Below, one piece after another: positions 35,101-46,129 of a stretch of DNA of 64,000 nucleotides. The notes beneath the pieces were generated by a model that worked only from the letters and a program-made list of their open reading frames with translations, ran no database searches and was not told the DNA's origin. Each line of letters starts with the position of its first letter. Within the stretch, counting starts at the first letter, position 1. Origin of the DNA: Dallia pectoralis (Eukaryota; Chordata; Actinopteri; Esociformes; Umbridae); the NCBI GenBank assembly GCA_029465975.1, contig CM055750.1, positions 4,276,440 through 4,340,439 on the forward strand, in the 5' to 3' direction. Both the position numbers and the translations under genes were made by a program.

Positions 35101-36936
35101 CAGTATCAGTAGTATTGACAGAAACACAGTCAGACTGGCATTTGAAAAAGAACATACCAACAGTGACTTTTAAATTTTTTACGTTTTATTTATTTTTGAG
35201 AGATCGGATTCGTGCAAAAATGTACCACCCATCTTTTTGTCGTTTTTACGAGACTTGGTGCTAATGTTGTTTGTGCATTGGCTCGGAAGCTTCTGTGGTA
35301 TATATATTTTTTCAAAGGCAACCAAGTCAGACATGGCTCATGCATTTTGTTAAGAGTTGCCCAGGAGGTATATTAACCACAACTTAGGTTACGTTTAGAT
35401 TGCTAGCATTGCAAGCGCTGATTGGAGCCCCGGGTGCCGACCCTCTTTTAGTGAACAGGGTCAGGAACTGGGGCTTCATTAGAGAAGCAGCACACTCGCC
35501 TGTGATTGAATGGTGAGGCTATGTTGTGCTCTTATTTAAAATAACATTTTACAATGAAAACACCATTCTTATTCATCGAAACAATTATGGGGATTTTTTC
35601 AGGTGTCGTATTACAATTTAGTGTGTTAATGTGTTACCCTTATTCCCCCAGTCATTCGAATAGCCATTTCAAAACAAAGTCCCCAGAAAAAAAATACGCA
35701 AATAGTAGTGCCCCAAACGTTGTTGCGTTTTCAAAAAGCTTATTCTTTAAGTTTGTCTGAATTCAACGAGCCAGCCATGTTGACTCTTTGTTTCTTGGTC
35801 CAGTTATAACAACCACGCAAATCAATTCCACATGTGTGTTACAGGACACACCGTGTTACAGGACACACCGTGTTACAGGACACATTGTAGCTTTGTTGTT
35901 TGTGTGTCCGATTCTCAAATTTCCTTTGTAGAGAGATTGTTGGCCTATCACCAGGCAACACTTGAATTGCTGTTGCTCCTCAATGCAATCATAGCAACAT
36001 AACTGAACCAATCAAAACAAGGCAGACATCTGTCTGGTAGTTGGACCAGACTCTTTTTTTGACCGGTTGTGTATTTATAGGCATTATGAAATTAATTACA
36101 TTTTTGGATTCTAGGACTGTTGTGTCTTGTTAGTAGGAACCCATAGCCCACCCCGCACTCCAGCCACTGGCCTGACCCTTACAGTCCTGGGAACGTCTCC
36201 ACAGGGCAAATTTCTGGAGTACCAGTAGATTATTTTGAGTCACAGTGAACGGTTTAAGCCATGTCTGCAGTCTGTACTATCACCCTCAGGGGGAAGGCAG
36301 AGCATACCGTAAACCGTAAACTCACTCATTGCTTAAGGGCTTACCTTGGAAAAAGGTTCACTTTCGCTTGACCAGTCACCACAGTCTGTCACAGCCTATA
36401 GGATTCTATATTTAAAAGTTGACAACAAGCTTCCGTTTTTTATTTTCTTAATGTTTATTCTATTTGTTTCATTAATGACATACAAGTAATTAATGAAAGG
36501 GGTAGACAGCGAAGTAAATGGATACACTTATTATGGAGGAGCTGGTGGAGTTTGACTTGCGGTCTATTGGAGCTGTCACTCAACCAAACTCTGGACCAGT
36601 TCCATTGCTTCTGGTCAAACCAAGTTTAGGTCAGACAACGGCTTGAAGCAACCATTTTCCAGTTCTCGGGTGGTTCAAGCTTTATTAACAGTCGTTGCAA
36701 AGTGCAAGAACCTCAGGGGTCATCCACTACGCCCAACCCTGCAGCCCCAACGCCCGCTGTACTCAGTATCTCAGGGAGTGACACTGCCTAGAAAAGCACT
36801 TCATCAACCGGCAATTAAAGTGGCCAGTCCGTTATGTAGATCTGGGCGTCTGGGTGACATTTGGACTGACTTATGCACCTACGTTACCTTAAGCATAAAG
36901 AGGAGAACGTTATGTCTGTAAAATACATACACTCGT
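32176..36936. other. gene-free stretch, no gene recognised
   Basis: About 4.8 kb with no gene that I can support. A 17-bp direct repeat (GTGTTACAGGACACACC) occurs about three times at 35,839-35,886. 33,610-33,760 is C/T-rich. ORFs up to 104 aa lack family resemblance. Confidence 0.4.
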
Positions 36937-37421
36937 ATACAGTACACACGCCCAGTACACAGTACACACGCCCACTCGTATACAGTACACACGCCCACTC
37001 GTATACAGTACACACGCCCACTCGTATACAGTACACACGCCCACTCGTATACAGTACACACGCCCACTCGTATACAGTACACACGCCCACTCGTATACAG
37101 TACACACGCCCACTCGTATACAGTACACACACACCCACTCGTATACCGTACACACACACCCACTCGGATACAGTACACACACACCCACTCGTATACAGTA
37201 CACACGCCCACTCGTATACAGTACACACGCCCACTCGTATACAGTACACACACACCCACTCGTATACCGTACACACACACCCACTCGGATACAGTACACA
37301 CACACCCACTCGTATACAGTACACACACACCCACTCGTATACAGTACACACACACCCACTCGTATACAGTACACACACACACCCACTCGTATACAGTACA
37401 CACACCCACTCGTATACAGTG
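36937..37421 (+). repeat. 23/25-bp minisatellite with CACTCGTATAC core, about 20 units
   Basis: Unit CCCACTCGTATACAGTACAC plus ACG (23 bp); a longer form ends ACACACA. The reverse complement of its core is GTATACGAGTGGG, which is exactly the core of the array at 38,186-38,597, so the two arrays are inverted relatives about 0.77 kb apart. Four overlapping ORFs here (163-203 aa) are repeat translations. Confidence 0.95.
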
Positions 37422-37607
37422 CATTGCAGGCCCTATCATTTAAATGTGTGCGTGTGCGTGTGTGCCAGCATATGTGTTGCCTGAAAAGAAAAGCGTATGT
37501 GACAAATCGTGCACTTACTATATACCGACAATCTAACCCTCCAGTGGCATGAACATGACCTCACTAATGGAGAAACACACAGTTATTGTGTGTGTATATG
37601 TGTGTAC

Positions 37608-37639
<32 letters not shown>

Positions 37640-38185
37640 AGCATGCTGGAGCCGAGCATGACTTGCTATTTGAGGTCAGCGTACCTACAGGGTTTATAGT
37701 CCTTTGTGTGTGAAAAGCCATCCTGGATGAACCAGTTGGAATGTTTAACAGTGAAATACAACATTGAGACTGATTGAACAAAGCCTAAAGGAAACTTCCG
37801 GGCAATTCCGCTGGTATTAAACCATAGATTCATATGACAGATACAGCCAAATGATAATGGTTATTACGTTGTGGGTGTATGTTTGCCTCTGCGTGTGTAG
37901 CTGCATGTGCAACACGATATCTATAATCCACTTTCAGATTAAGATAGGGACTAAGATCGAGACTTGAGTGGTTGGTGGATAACCAGGGAAGCTGTGGCAT
38001 CTGGTTTGAGGTCGGCAACATAATGTGTGATGGTGGTTTCTGCTCATGGAACTGTCAGCTCTAGCTGTACTCTTTAATCAGAAGGTCATGCTAGATAACT
38101 TGGGGCTCCACCATGGGGTCACCACGGTAACGTCACCATGGTAACGTCACCACGGACACGTCTCACCACGGTAACATCACCATGC
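37422..38185. other. spacer between two inverted minisatellites
   Basis: Holds a GT microsatellite (about 37,587-37,638) and, at 38,118-38,184, short direct repeats of CACCACGGTAACGT / CACCATGGTAACGT. No gene. Confidence 0.5.
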
Positions 38186-38597
38186 ACGAGTGGGCGTGTG
38201 TACCGTATACGAGTGGGCGCGCGTGTGCCGTATACGAGTGGGCGCGCGTGTGCCGTATACGAGTGGGCGCGCGTGTGCCGTATACGAGTGGGCGCGCGTG
38301 TGCCGTATACGAGTGGGCGCGCGTGTGCCGTATACGAGTGGGCGCGCGTGTGCCGTATACGAGTGGGCGCGCGTGTGCCGTATACGAGTGGGCGCGCGTG
38401 TGCCGTATAGGAGTGGGCGCGCGCGTGCCTTATACGAGTGGGCGCGCGCGTGCCTTATACGAGTGGGCGCGCGCGCGCCGTATACGAGTGGGCGCGCGCG
38501 CGCCTTATACGAGTGGGCGCGCGCGCGCCGTATACGAGTGGGCGCGCGCGCCGTATACGAGTGGGCGCGCGCGCGCCGTATACGAGTGGGCGCGCGT
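38186..38597 (+). repeat. 25-bp GC-rich minisatellite with GTATACGAGTGGGC core, about 16 units
   Basis: Unit GTATACGAGTGGGCGCGCGT followed by GTGCC. From about 38,420 on the GT steps are converted to GC, giving long alternating GCGCGCGCGC runs that favour Z-DNA. CpG density is far above the surrounding DNA. Inverted relative of the array at 36,937-37,421. ORFs of 90-153 aa on both strands are repeat translations. Confidence 0.95.
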
Positions 38598-38798
38598 ACA
38601 GCATACAATATTAGGAGAGCGTAATGGAATGGTGGTTTATTAGGATCTTCTGGGGGTCTTCGGCTAATAGACCTTTTAACCTAACTTTGACTCCACAGAA
38701 GGTGCGTTTGAGTTGACAAACGTTTGTTTAGTTAAACCTTAAGCAAACCCTAAACATGTCATAGTAGCTGGAAGGTGGACATTGTGAACCATACATAG

Positions 38799-38871
38799 GC
38801 CCCAGTGGATCAATAGATAAGGCACTAACCTCTCAAGACAGACATTGTGTGTTCGAGACCAATCAATCCAA
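38799..38871 (+). pseudogene. tRNA-Arg(CCT)-like pseudogene
   Basis: Starts GCCCCAGTGG, continues ATAAGGCACT in the D-arm and ATTGTGTGTTCGAG in the T-arm, as in nuclear tRNA-Arg(CCT). The A-box is damaged (ATCAATAG for CCTAATGG), the anticodon loop reads CTCTCAA instead of CTCCTAA (formal anticodon CTC), and the 3' acceptor strand does not pair with GCCCCAG. A decayed gene, 19 bp before the intact tRNA-Ser. Confidence 0.65.
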
Positions 38872-38890
38872 GGGGGGTACCAAGGGAAAT

Positions 38891-38972
38891 GACGAGGTGG
38901 CCGAGTGGTTAAGGCGATGGATTGCTAATCCATTGTGCTCTGCACGCGTGGGTTCGAATCCCATCCTCGTCG
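38891..38972 (+). tRNA. tRNA-Ser(GCT)
   Basis: Decodes AGC/AGU serine codons. All 82 nt of a class II nuclear tRNA-Ser are present: acceptor strand GACGAGG pairs with CCTCGTC, discriminator G, A-box TGGCCGAGTGG, anticodon arm ATGGA-TTGCTAA-TCCAT with GCT at positions 34-36, a long variable arm (TGTGCTCTGCACG), and T-arm with B-box GGTTCGAATCC. No CCA is encoded, as expected in eukaryotes, and a T6 Pol III terminator follows at about 38,983. It differs little from the mammalian gene as I recall it. It is either a working gene or a very recent copy. Confidence 0.95.
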
Positions 38973-38982
38973 TCTGGCAAAA

Positions 38983-39030
38983 CATTTTTTGTACAGTTTT
39001 AATGACAGTAAAGTCAAATCTAATCTATTC
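38983..39030 (+). mobile_element. LINE-type 3' tail directly after the tRNA-Ser gene
   Basis: TTTTAATGACAGTAAAGTCA is followed by AATCTAATCTATTC. This resembles the L2-type tail at 5,461-5,515 (CACTGACAATAAAGTTTAAT then CTAATTG). A tRNA head plus a LINE tail is the layout of a SINE, but the tRNA is intact and no clear target-site duplication was found. Confidence 0.4.
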
Positions 39031-40244
39031 ACCTGATTCTGGTCGTATTTGTGTCATTGTGACACACATTGAGACACTTCCGCTGTCCGGATTTTATCTA
39101 GGGACCATTTCCCTTCCCCCAATATCAACTTTATCAGGAGTGGGGTGATTTCGAAACTGATTCAAAGTCAATATAAACCGACAGAAACATGACAAACACA
39201 TCGGATTCCATGGTGGGTCCATGTGATTTGCTAAATACGTAGTACTGTGGCAGTAAATCTGGTTCATTGTGCCGCAGGAGAAGACAGATTTCACTGACTG
39301 TGGATAAGAGATGGACGTTTAGGACAAAGGCCCAGTCTCAAATGGCACCCTAAAGTTGTATTTATATAGAGTATTACACTAAATAATAGTGTTCTACCCT
39401 ATATATTATCAATCAGTGGTTTATTACCCCTTCAGGCCACATGACTATTTACATAATTGGTAGTCAATAATTAAATTAAATAATAATAAATAAAGCATAA
39501 TTTGACTGGTATAAATCTCAGAGCCGCTGTGTTTCTCTTGTGAGTCACTGAAATATACACAGCTAATTTGGTTGTATATTTCACACACACACACACACTC
39601 AGGCAGACACGCACACACACACACACACACACACCAGACTAGGCAAGAAGCCCAATTCTATCTTTATTTAAGCACGAAAATCCAATTTGTTTTTTGCTCT
39701 GTGCTTGATGCTTACTAATCTATACATTTATAATATAACATTTGGCAATGATTACATTTGGAATGATTCAATATGTATTTGTTCCATGTCCAAATTATTA
39801 TTATTATTATGAATAAAATGTAATGTCCAGTTCTGCTACCAAACTTGCCAGACTTGTCCACGCAGTATAAACATTTACCACCAAGCTAATCAACTACTGT
39901 TCATTATAAGCTCCCGGTCCATTTGTCACAGGAAATGTTGGGCTCAGAAGGAGTTAGCTATCCTTAGTTTGGGATTGGTGAAACTCACACACGAACACAT
40001 ACACAGTTACAGACCTAGCTATCCTGTGTTTGGGATTGGTGAAACGCACACACAAACACACAGTTACTGACCCAAAGGGTTAGGCCTTGACTTTTGGATG
40101 CCACAGGCTAGATTTGGTGTATTTATTAAGATTGAAAAAAATCATTGGGTATAAAATATAGGTTAAAACATTTTTCTGTAATCAATCACATTTTTCAAAG
40201 TGGTGAATAGAAAGCTAAGTGGGAGTATAGGACAATCAGAGGGA
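39031..40244. other. gene-free stretch with CA runs and a 57-bp duplication
   Basis: CA microsatellites at 39,580-39,597 and 39,610-39,634. At about 39,957-40,075 there is a direct duplication containing TTTGGGATTGGTGAAAC and ACACACAGTTAC, each copy about 57 bp. No gene. Confidence 0.45.
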
Positions 40245-42166
40245 GCTGTGAGGAGGGGTTGATAAGTGGGAGTAGAGGAGGACCAGAGGGAGGAGCTGTG
40301 AGGACCAGAGGGAGGAGCTGTAAGGAGGGGGTGATAAGTGGGAGTAGAGGAGGACCAGAGGGAGGAGCTGTGAGGACGGGTTGATAAGTGGGAGTAGAGG
40401 AGGACCAGAGGGAGGAGCTGTGAGGACGGGTTGATAAGTGGGAGTAGAGGAGGACCAGAGGGAGGAGCTGTGAGGACGGGTTGATAAGTGGGAGTAGAGG
40501 AGGACCAGAGGGAGGAGCTGTGAGGAGGGGGTGATAAGTGGGAGTAGAGGAGGACCAGAGGGAGGAGCTGTGAGGACCAGAGGGAGGAGCTGTAAGGAGG
40601 GGGTGATAAGTGGGAGTAGAGGAGGACCAGAGGGAGGAGCTGTGAGGACCAGAGGGAGGAGCTGTAAGGAGGGGGTGATAAGTGGGAGTAGAGGAGGACC
40701 AGAGGGAGGAGCTGTGAGGACGGGTTGATAAGTGGGAGTAGAGGAGGACCAGAGGGAGGAGCTGTAAGGAGCGGGTGATAAGTGGGAGTAGAGGAGGACC
40801 AGGGGGAGGAGCTGTGAGGACGGGTTGATAAGTGGGAGTAGAGGAGGACCAGAGGGAGGAGCTGTGAGGACGGGTTGATAAGTGGGAGTAGAGGAGGACC
40901 AGAGGGAGGAGCTGTGAGGACGGGTTGATAAGTGGGAGTAGAGGAGGACCAGAGGGAGGAGCTGTGAGGAGGGGGTGATAAGTGGGAGTAGAGGAGGACC
41001 AGAGGGAGGAGCTGTGAGGACCAGAGGGAGGAGCTGTAAGGAGGGGGTGATAAGTGGGAGTAGAGGAGGACCAGAGGGAGGAGCTGTGAGGACGGGTTGA
41101 TAAGTGGGAGTAGAGGAGGACCAGAGGGAGGAGCTGTGAGGACCAGAGGGAGGAGCTGTGAGGAGGGGGTGATAAGTGGGAGTAGAGGAGGACCAGAGGG
41201 AGGAGCTGTGAGGACCAGAGGGAGGAGCTGTGAGGAGGGGGTGATAAGTGGGAGTAGAGGAGGACCAGAGGGAGGAGCTGTGAGGACGGGTTGATAAGTG
41301 GGAGTAGAGGAGGACCAGAGGGAGGAGCTGTGAGGACGGGTTGATAAGTGGGAGTAGAGGAGGACCAGAGGGAGGAGCTGTGAGGACGGGTTGATAAGTG
41401 GGAGTAGAGGAGGACCAGAGGGAGGAGCTGTGAGGACGGGTTGATAAGTGGGAGTAGAGGAGGACCAGAGGGAGGAGCTGTGAGGACGGGTTGATAAGTG
41501 GGAGTAGAGGAGGACCAGGGGGAGGAGCTGTGAGGACGGGTTGATAAGTGGGAGTAGAGGAGGACCAGAGGGAGGAGCTGTGAGGACGGGTTGATAAGTG
41601 GGAGTAGAGGAGGACCAGAGGGAGGAGCTGTGAGGACGGGTTGATAAGTGGGAGTAGAGGAGGACCAGAGGGAGGAGCTGTAAGGAGCGGGTGATAAGTG
41701 GGAGTAGAGGAGGACCAGGGGGAGGAGCTGTGAGGAGGGGGTGATAAGTGGGAGTAGAGGAGGACCAGAGGGAGGAGCTGTGAGGACGGTTTGATAAGTG
41801 GGAGTAGAGGAGGACCAGAGGGAGGAGCTGTGAGGAGGGGGTGATAAGTGGGAGTAGAGGAGGACCAGGGGGAGGAGCTGTGAGGAGGGGGTGATAAGTG
41901 GGAGTAGAGGAGGACCAGAGGGAGGAGCTGTGAGGAGGGGGTGATAAGTGGGAGTAGAGGAGGACCAGGGGGAGGAGCTGTGAGGAGGGGTTGATAAGTG
42001 GGAGTAGAGGAGGACCAGAGGGAGGAGCTGTGAGGACCAGAGGGAGGAGCTGTGAGGAGGGGGTGATAAGTGGGAGTAGAGGAGGACCAGAGGGAGGAGC
42101 TGTGAGGACCAGAGGGAGGAGCTGTGAGGAGGGGGTGATAAGTGGGAGTAGAGGAGGACCAGGAGA
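40245..42166 (+). repeat. 50-bp purine-rich minisatellite, about 37 units (1.9 kb)
   Basis: The unit contains GATAAGTGGGAGTAGAGGAG, GACCAGAGGGAGGAGCTGTG and AGGACGGGTT. Some units have an extra 22-bp internal duplication (ACCAGAGGGAGGAGCTGTG-type), giving 72 bp. GACGGGTT and GAGGGGGT versions come in runs. The plus strand is overwhelmingly G+A. Three units equal 150 bp, so the minus strand stays open for 703 codons (Pro/Ser/Leu-rich); this is a translation artefact of the repeat, as the phase cycles through all three frames. Confidence 0.96.
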
Positions 42167-42314
42167 AGAGGCTTGATTTATGAACCGATACATTAGTCCT
42201 GATTGATGCTCTGCCATAGATAAATCACACAGGCATGCTTTATCGGGAATCAAATTGCCTGAGATGGAGAACACTTACAGCAAGACGGAGGCCTGTAGAC
42301 ATTGCCCCAGATCA

Positions 42315-42395
42315 CAGATTTGTGCACACACAAAACACACACACACACAAAACACACACACACACACACAAAAAACACACACAAAACACACACAC
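42315..42395 (+). repeat. CA-rich simple repeat
   Basis: Interrupted (CA)n with AAAACACACA blocks. Confidence 0.85.
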
Positions 42396-42515
42396 ATGCC
42401 AGGTCAGTATGGAGTGTGGTCGCAAGTTCATCTTTCAGAGCTGTTTAAGAACAATCATCTGGACATTTCAGCACCAATCTGTTAGACCAAATGGAACTGG
42501 AAAGACGCTACACAT

Positions 42516-42518
<3 letters not shown>

Positions 42519-42568
<50 letters not shown>
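42519..42568 (+). repeat. (CA)25 microsatellite
   Basis: Uninterrupted CA dinucleotides. Confidence 0.97.
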
Positions 42569-42570
<2 letters not shown>

Positions 42571-43985
42571 GAGAAGTATCTGCACAATGTTGTTGATAAT
42601 GTGTCTCTTTTAGCATTAGTGGTCTTATCCATTCTTCCTGCATTGAGCATTTATACACCTTGCCAGTCTTTACATAACACACAATAGTGGCTGTTAATAT
42701 ATATCAGCTGACTAGGCAAAGAAGACACTCATCAGTCATTTGAACAGCTCCCGTATCGGTCCCACTCTTCAGTTAGTTAGGCATGTGGAAGGAGCCAGTT
42801 TAAATGAGAAAGGTGTGGTAATAAGATAATGTGCATTGAACAGGTGGTATTGAAGTAGGGGGACTGAACAAAGTTGTATCATGAGTACAAAAGCTGCCTC
42901 ATACTATATCTGCTTGGTATCAATGTAAAATTTGAAAGTTGTTGTCAAAATGGCACCCTGCGAGATTCTTCATTTACTGCTATATTTCTGATCAGAATGT
43001 AGTTTATTTTTAAAGCAACCCAATAGCTCTGAGACGCTACATCTCATTGCACTTTTTTCGCGCTAGACTTTTTTCGTTAAATGGTGCCATTTTAAAACTT
43101 GATCACCTGACAGACCCTCTGAACGGGTGAAAGCAAGCCAACAAATGTCTGCGAGCGTGCAAGTATGTTCTCTTGCCTTTGTATCCGGCATTCGTGTTTG
43201 AGGTTGTTGGAAAGAATGTGATGAAATCACTGCTGTGGACAGGTGAGGTATTTCTGCCTTAAGGTGATCCTCTATTGAATACTGCACCAACACAGTAGAT
43301 CATTCCACAGAGTACAAATCAAATCAACAAGCAAAACAGTGTTGGTAAAGCGTGGTAGGATAGAGGTACTAGTACAGGATTTGTCGCTGTGTTTTCTTCC
43401 TCTAATGTCTTGTCATGTGGAACCAACCCAGTTTTATATCCAATCACATTTGAGCCTGTGGGAGTTCATTCAAGGGAGACACGAAGGTCAATGGTCATTC
43501 TGCTGACCTTTACATGGTTCCTGGATATGCTGGATCTGATCTGCAACTCGGCCTTGGTCATATTAGGAAGTCAAACATTCAATAACAAGCGCATTACTCT
43601 CTGTGTAATGCAATGATGTGGTCTATTGAACAAGCTCACTGTAGTGCACACGGCCTACGACATCAGTTAAGAAGAGCTGTTCTCTCTGGGTATTGACTAG
43701 GCTACGTGATCTGAAATACAACTAGCATACTTGTTGAGTAGACAAGCGGACACATCCTGTAACAATTATCATAAGGCTGGCGTTGAGAGCATGAATATCA
43801 CCATTGAAGACTGCCAACATGTAACTGGATGGACAGGTCTGTCCCTGGTTGGGTGACTCAATGCTGCGGGAAGTCGTTTTGGAGGGCCGGTTTTTGTTCT
43901 TCCTGTTGGTTTAGTCAAATGCCCCAGAGCAGTAAACGGGATATTGTCCTTAACAAGGCTGGGATGTTAGACAAGTGTCCTGACA
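42569..43985. other. gene-free stretch, no feature recognised
   Basis: Unique-looking AT-rich DNA; ORFs up to 76 aa without family resemblance. Confidence 0.4.
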
Positions 43986-44206
43986 CTCTGTGGTCACTTA
44001 ACATCTAATTGGACTGTCCGTAAGAGTATCAATAGTAACCACTGTGGTCACTTAACATCTCATTGGACTGACCGTAAGAGTTTTAATAGTAACCACTGTG
44101 GTCACTTAACACCTCATTGGACTGACCGTAAGAGTTTCAATAGTAACCACTGTGGTCACTTAACATCTCATTGGATTGACCGTAAGAGTATCAATAGTAA
44201 CCACTG
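43986..44206 (+). repeat. 54-bp tandem repeat, 4 units
   Basis: Units contain TGTGGTCACTTAACATCTCA, TTGGACTGACCGTAAGAGT and TCAATAGTAACCA. Copies differ by a few substitutions. The array abuts the Tc1 remnant that follows. Confidence 0.92.
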
Positions 44207-44214
44207 AAACGGCA

Positions 44215-44630
44215 TCCAATCTGGTTTGCGCTTAATGGGAGTACACTTGGTTTTTCAACAGGACAATGGCCCAAAACACACCCCCAAGCTGTGTAAGAGG
44301 AGCTATTTGACCAATAAGATGAGAGTAATGGTTCTGCCTCCTCAATCGGATTAACCCAATTGAGATGAGTTTCACTGCAGAGTGATAGAAAAGCAGCCAA
44401 CAAGTGCTCGGCTTATGTGGGAACTCCATCGAGATGGTTGTGGTATTCCAGGTTACTACCTTATCAAGATGGTGGAGACAATGTCAAGTCATCAAGTCAA
44501 TCGCTGTATACCTCGAAGATGGTATAGGTTAACACTTTTTGGTAACTATATGATTCCATGTGTTATTTCGAAATTTCGATGACTTCACGAATTGTTCTAC
44601 AATGTGAAAAATAATGCAACTGAAAAAAAT
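44215..44630 (+). mobile_element. Tc1-like transposon remnant A (3' half)
   Basis: Translation in shifting frames gives FQQDNGPKHTPKLCK, then a damaged PPQS block with stops, then QPTSARLMWELHRDG and IPGYYLIKMVE. These are the second catalytic Asp region (QQDN-x-PKHT), the degraded region around the catalytic Glu, and the C-terminus of a fish Tc1 transposase. After the coding part the DNA reads TTCTACAATGTGAAAAATAA, the familiar 3' untranslated part of such elements. Frameshifts and stops make it inactive. Confidence 0.75.
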
Positions 44631-46129
44631 ACACTTAAATGAGAGTGTATTTGACTTTACTGTCATTAAAAGTGTGTCCAAACGAATGACTGCTACTGCA
44701 GGTCATAAAAAGACCCGTTCCATTTTCCCCTTGTTGTTTTGGTTGATTTCAAAAGCAAAACCGGGATCTGCACTCATTCTCACAGACGGTTCAGAATGGT
44801 AATATAGACACTAAACTGTTGGAGTTGGGAGAAAGCACCCAGTTCCCTGATTCAGACAGAATGTGTTTGTTTGCCATCCTAAACAGCCATCGACACCCGC
44901 AATGGCGTTCAGTGCTGCGGTAATGACCTTATATTTATTGGCTTGATTAAGCTCGCCTGGCGCAATGTTTAGTTAACGTGCGAAGCCAGTCCTGCCTGTC
45001 ACTTCAGGCGTTCACAAACCGCACTTTTGGGAACGACTCCCGGTAACATGACCCAGTTCTGATGAGTTCCAGTCCGTTTTATTATTAATACTGAGGTTAC
45101 AGGGGCCTCAAGGGGAACCAGGCCAACGCTCCTGCTATAGAATTATGAGGTTTTATCTCGGTAACATCAAAATGACCGCTAAACGGTGTTGACAGGGTGT
45201 GGCCGCCCACAACACTTTCATCCGTATTTCCATCTCGTGAATCTAATGATCTCGTAAATACTCTCTCCCCTTTCATTTGGCGAGCGGGGGGTGTCGTTCC
45301 GAAATGCGTCTTACGTAACACCTGTATTATATAGTACCAATGGCAATCTGTGTACACACTGATATGTTCTGGCGCATACTTTTTTAAATCAAAGACCGTT
45401 CAAGATGAATGCGAACAAGTTATGGATTCTTCCTCACACCCACGTCAACTGGTTCAGGAGAGGCAGAATTGTACTGTATTTTCTATAAATACAGAATAAA
45501 ACTGCTTTTTGGCATTGACTAAGAAAAGTGTTACAATGTAAATGTACAATTTAGCCCACCTATTATCAGCGCCAAAAGTAATTAGTCAAATTAACATTTT
45601 ATTAAGGAAATTATTAATGTTTAGCACATAGTTGCATATTGTTTTCACGGAACGATTCCTGAAGACTGCTAACAGTAGGCCACCAGACCCTGTGTGTTTT
45701 CCCTCTGTAAAGGTTTGCCAGCACTGCAGCCATTTCAATTTAATATTTTCGATAAAGGTTATCTTCACAGTCAAAACACTCTTTGGGGGCATTCAGAACA
45801 CTTCCCTGGCATTTGGTCGTCCATCACGCTAGACAGTTTTTAGGTCTGTAGCATGTGCATTTGGATTTCTCTATAAGTTTATATGAAAATGCTAAAAACA
45901 CCTAAACTGTATAAAGCATTATTATCCCAACACTGAATTGACCATCTAAATCAGTAACCGAAAAGTGACCTACTCTGTACTATCACAAATGTTTTCTCAA
46001 TTGTCTGTCATCCAATTGATACTCTTGTTTGTGTTAGATTGATGATTGTACGAGGCACTTACTATAATGGAGACTGACAAAAGGTGAAAGCAAGCCATCT
46101 GTCAAAATGAGATTCATTTTTTCAGGTAG
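44631..46129. other. gene-free stretch, no feature recognised
   Basis: No gene, RNA gene or tandem repeat recognised. 44,930-45,340 is somewhat CpG-richer than its surroundings. Confidence 0.35.

Noticed and set aside
36873..38643. ORFs of 90-203 codons on both strands
   Set aside because: Translations of the 23-bp and 25-bp minisatellites.
40163..42274. 703-codon Pro/Ser/Leu-rich ORF on the minus strand
   Set aside because: The 50-bp unit cycles through all three frames and none contains a stop; no start context, splice structure or family match.
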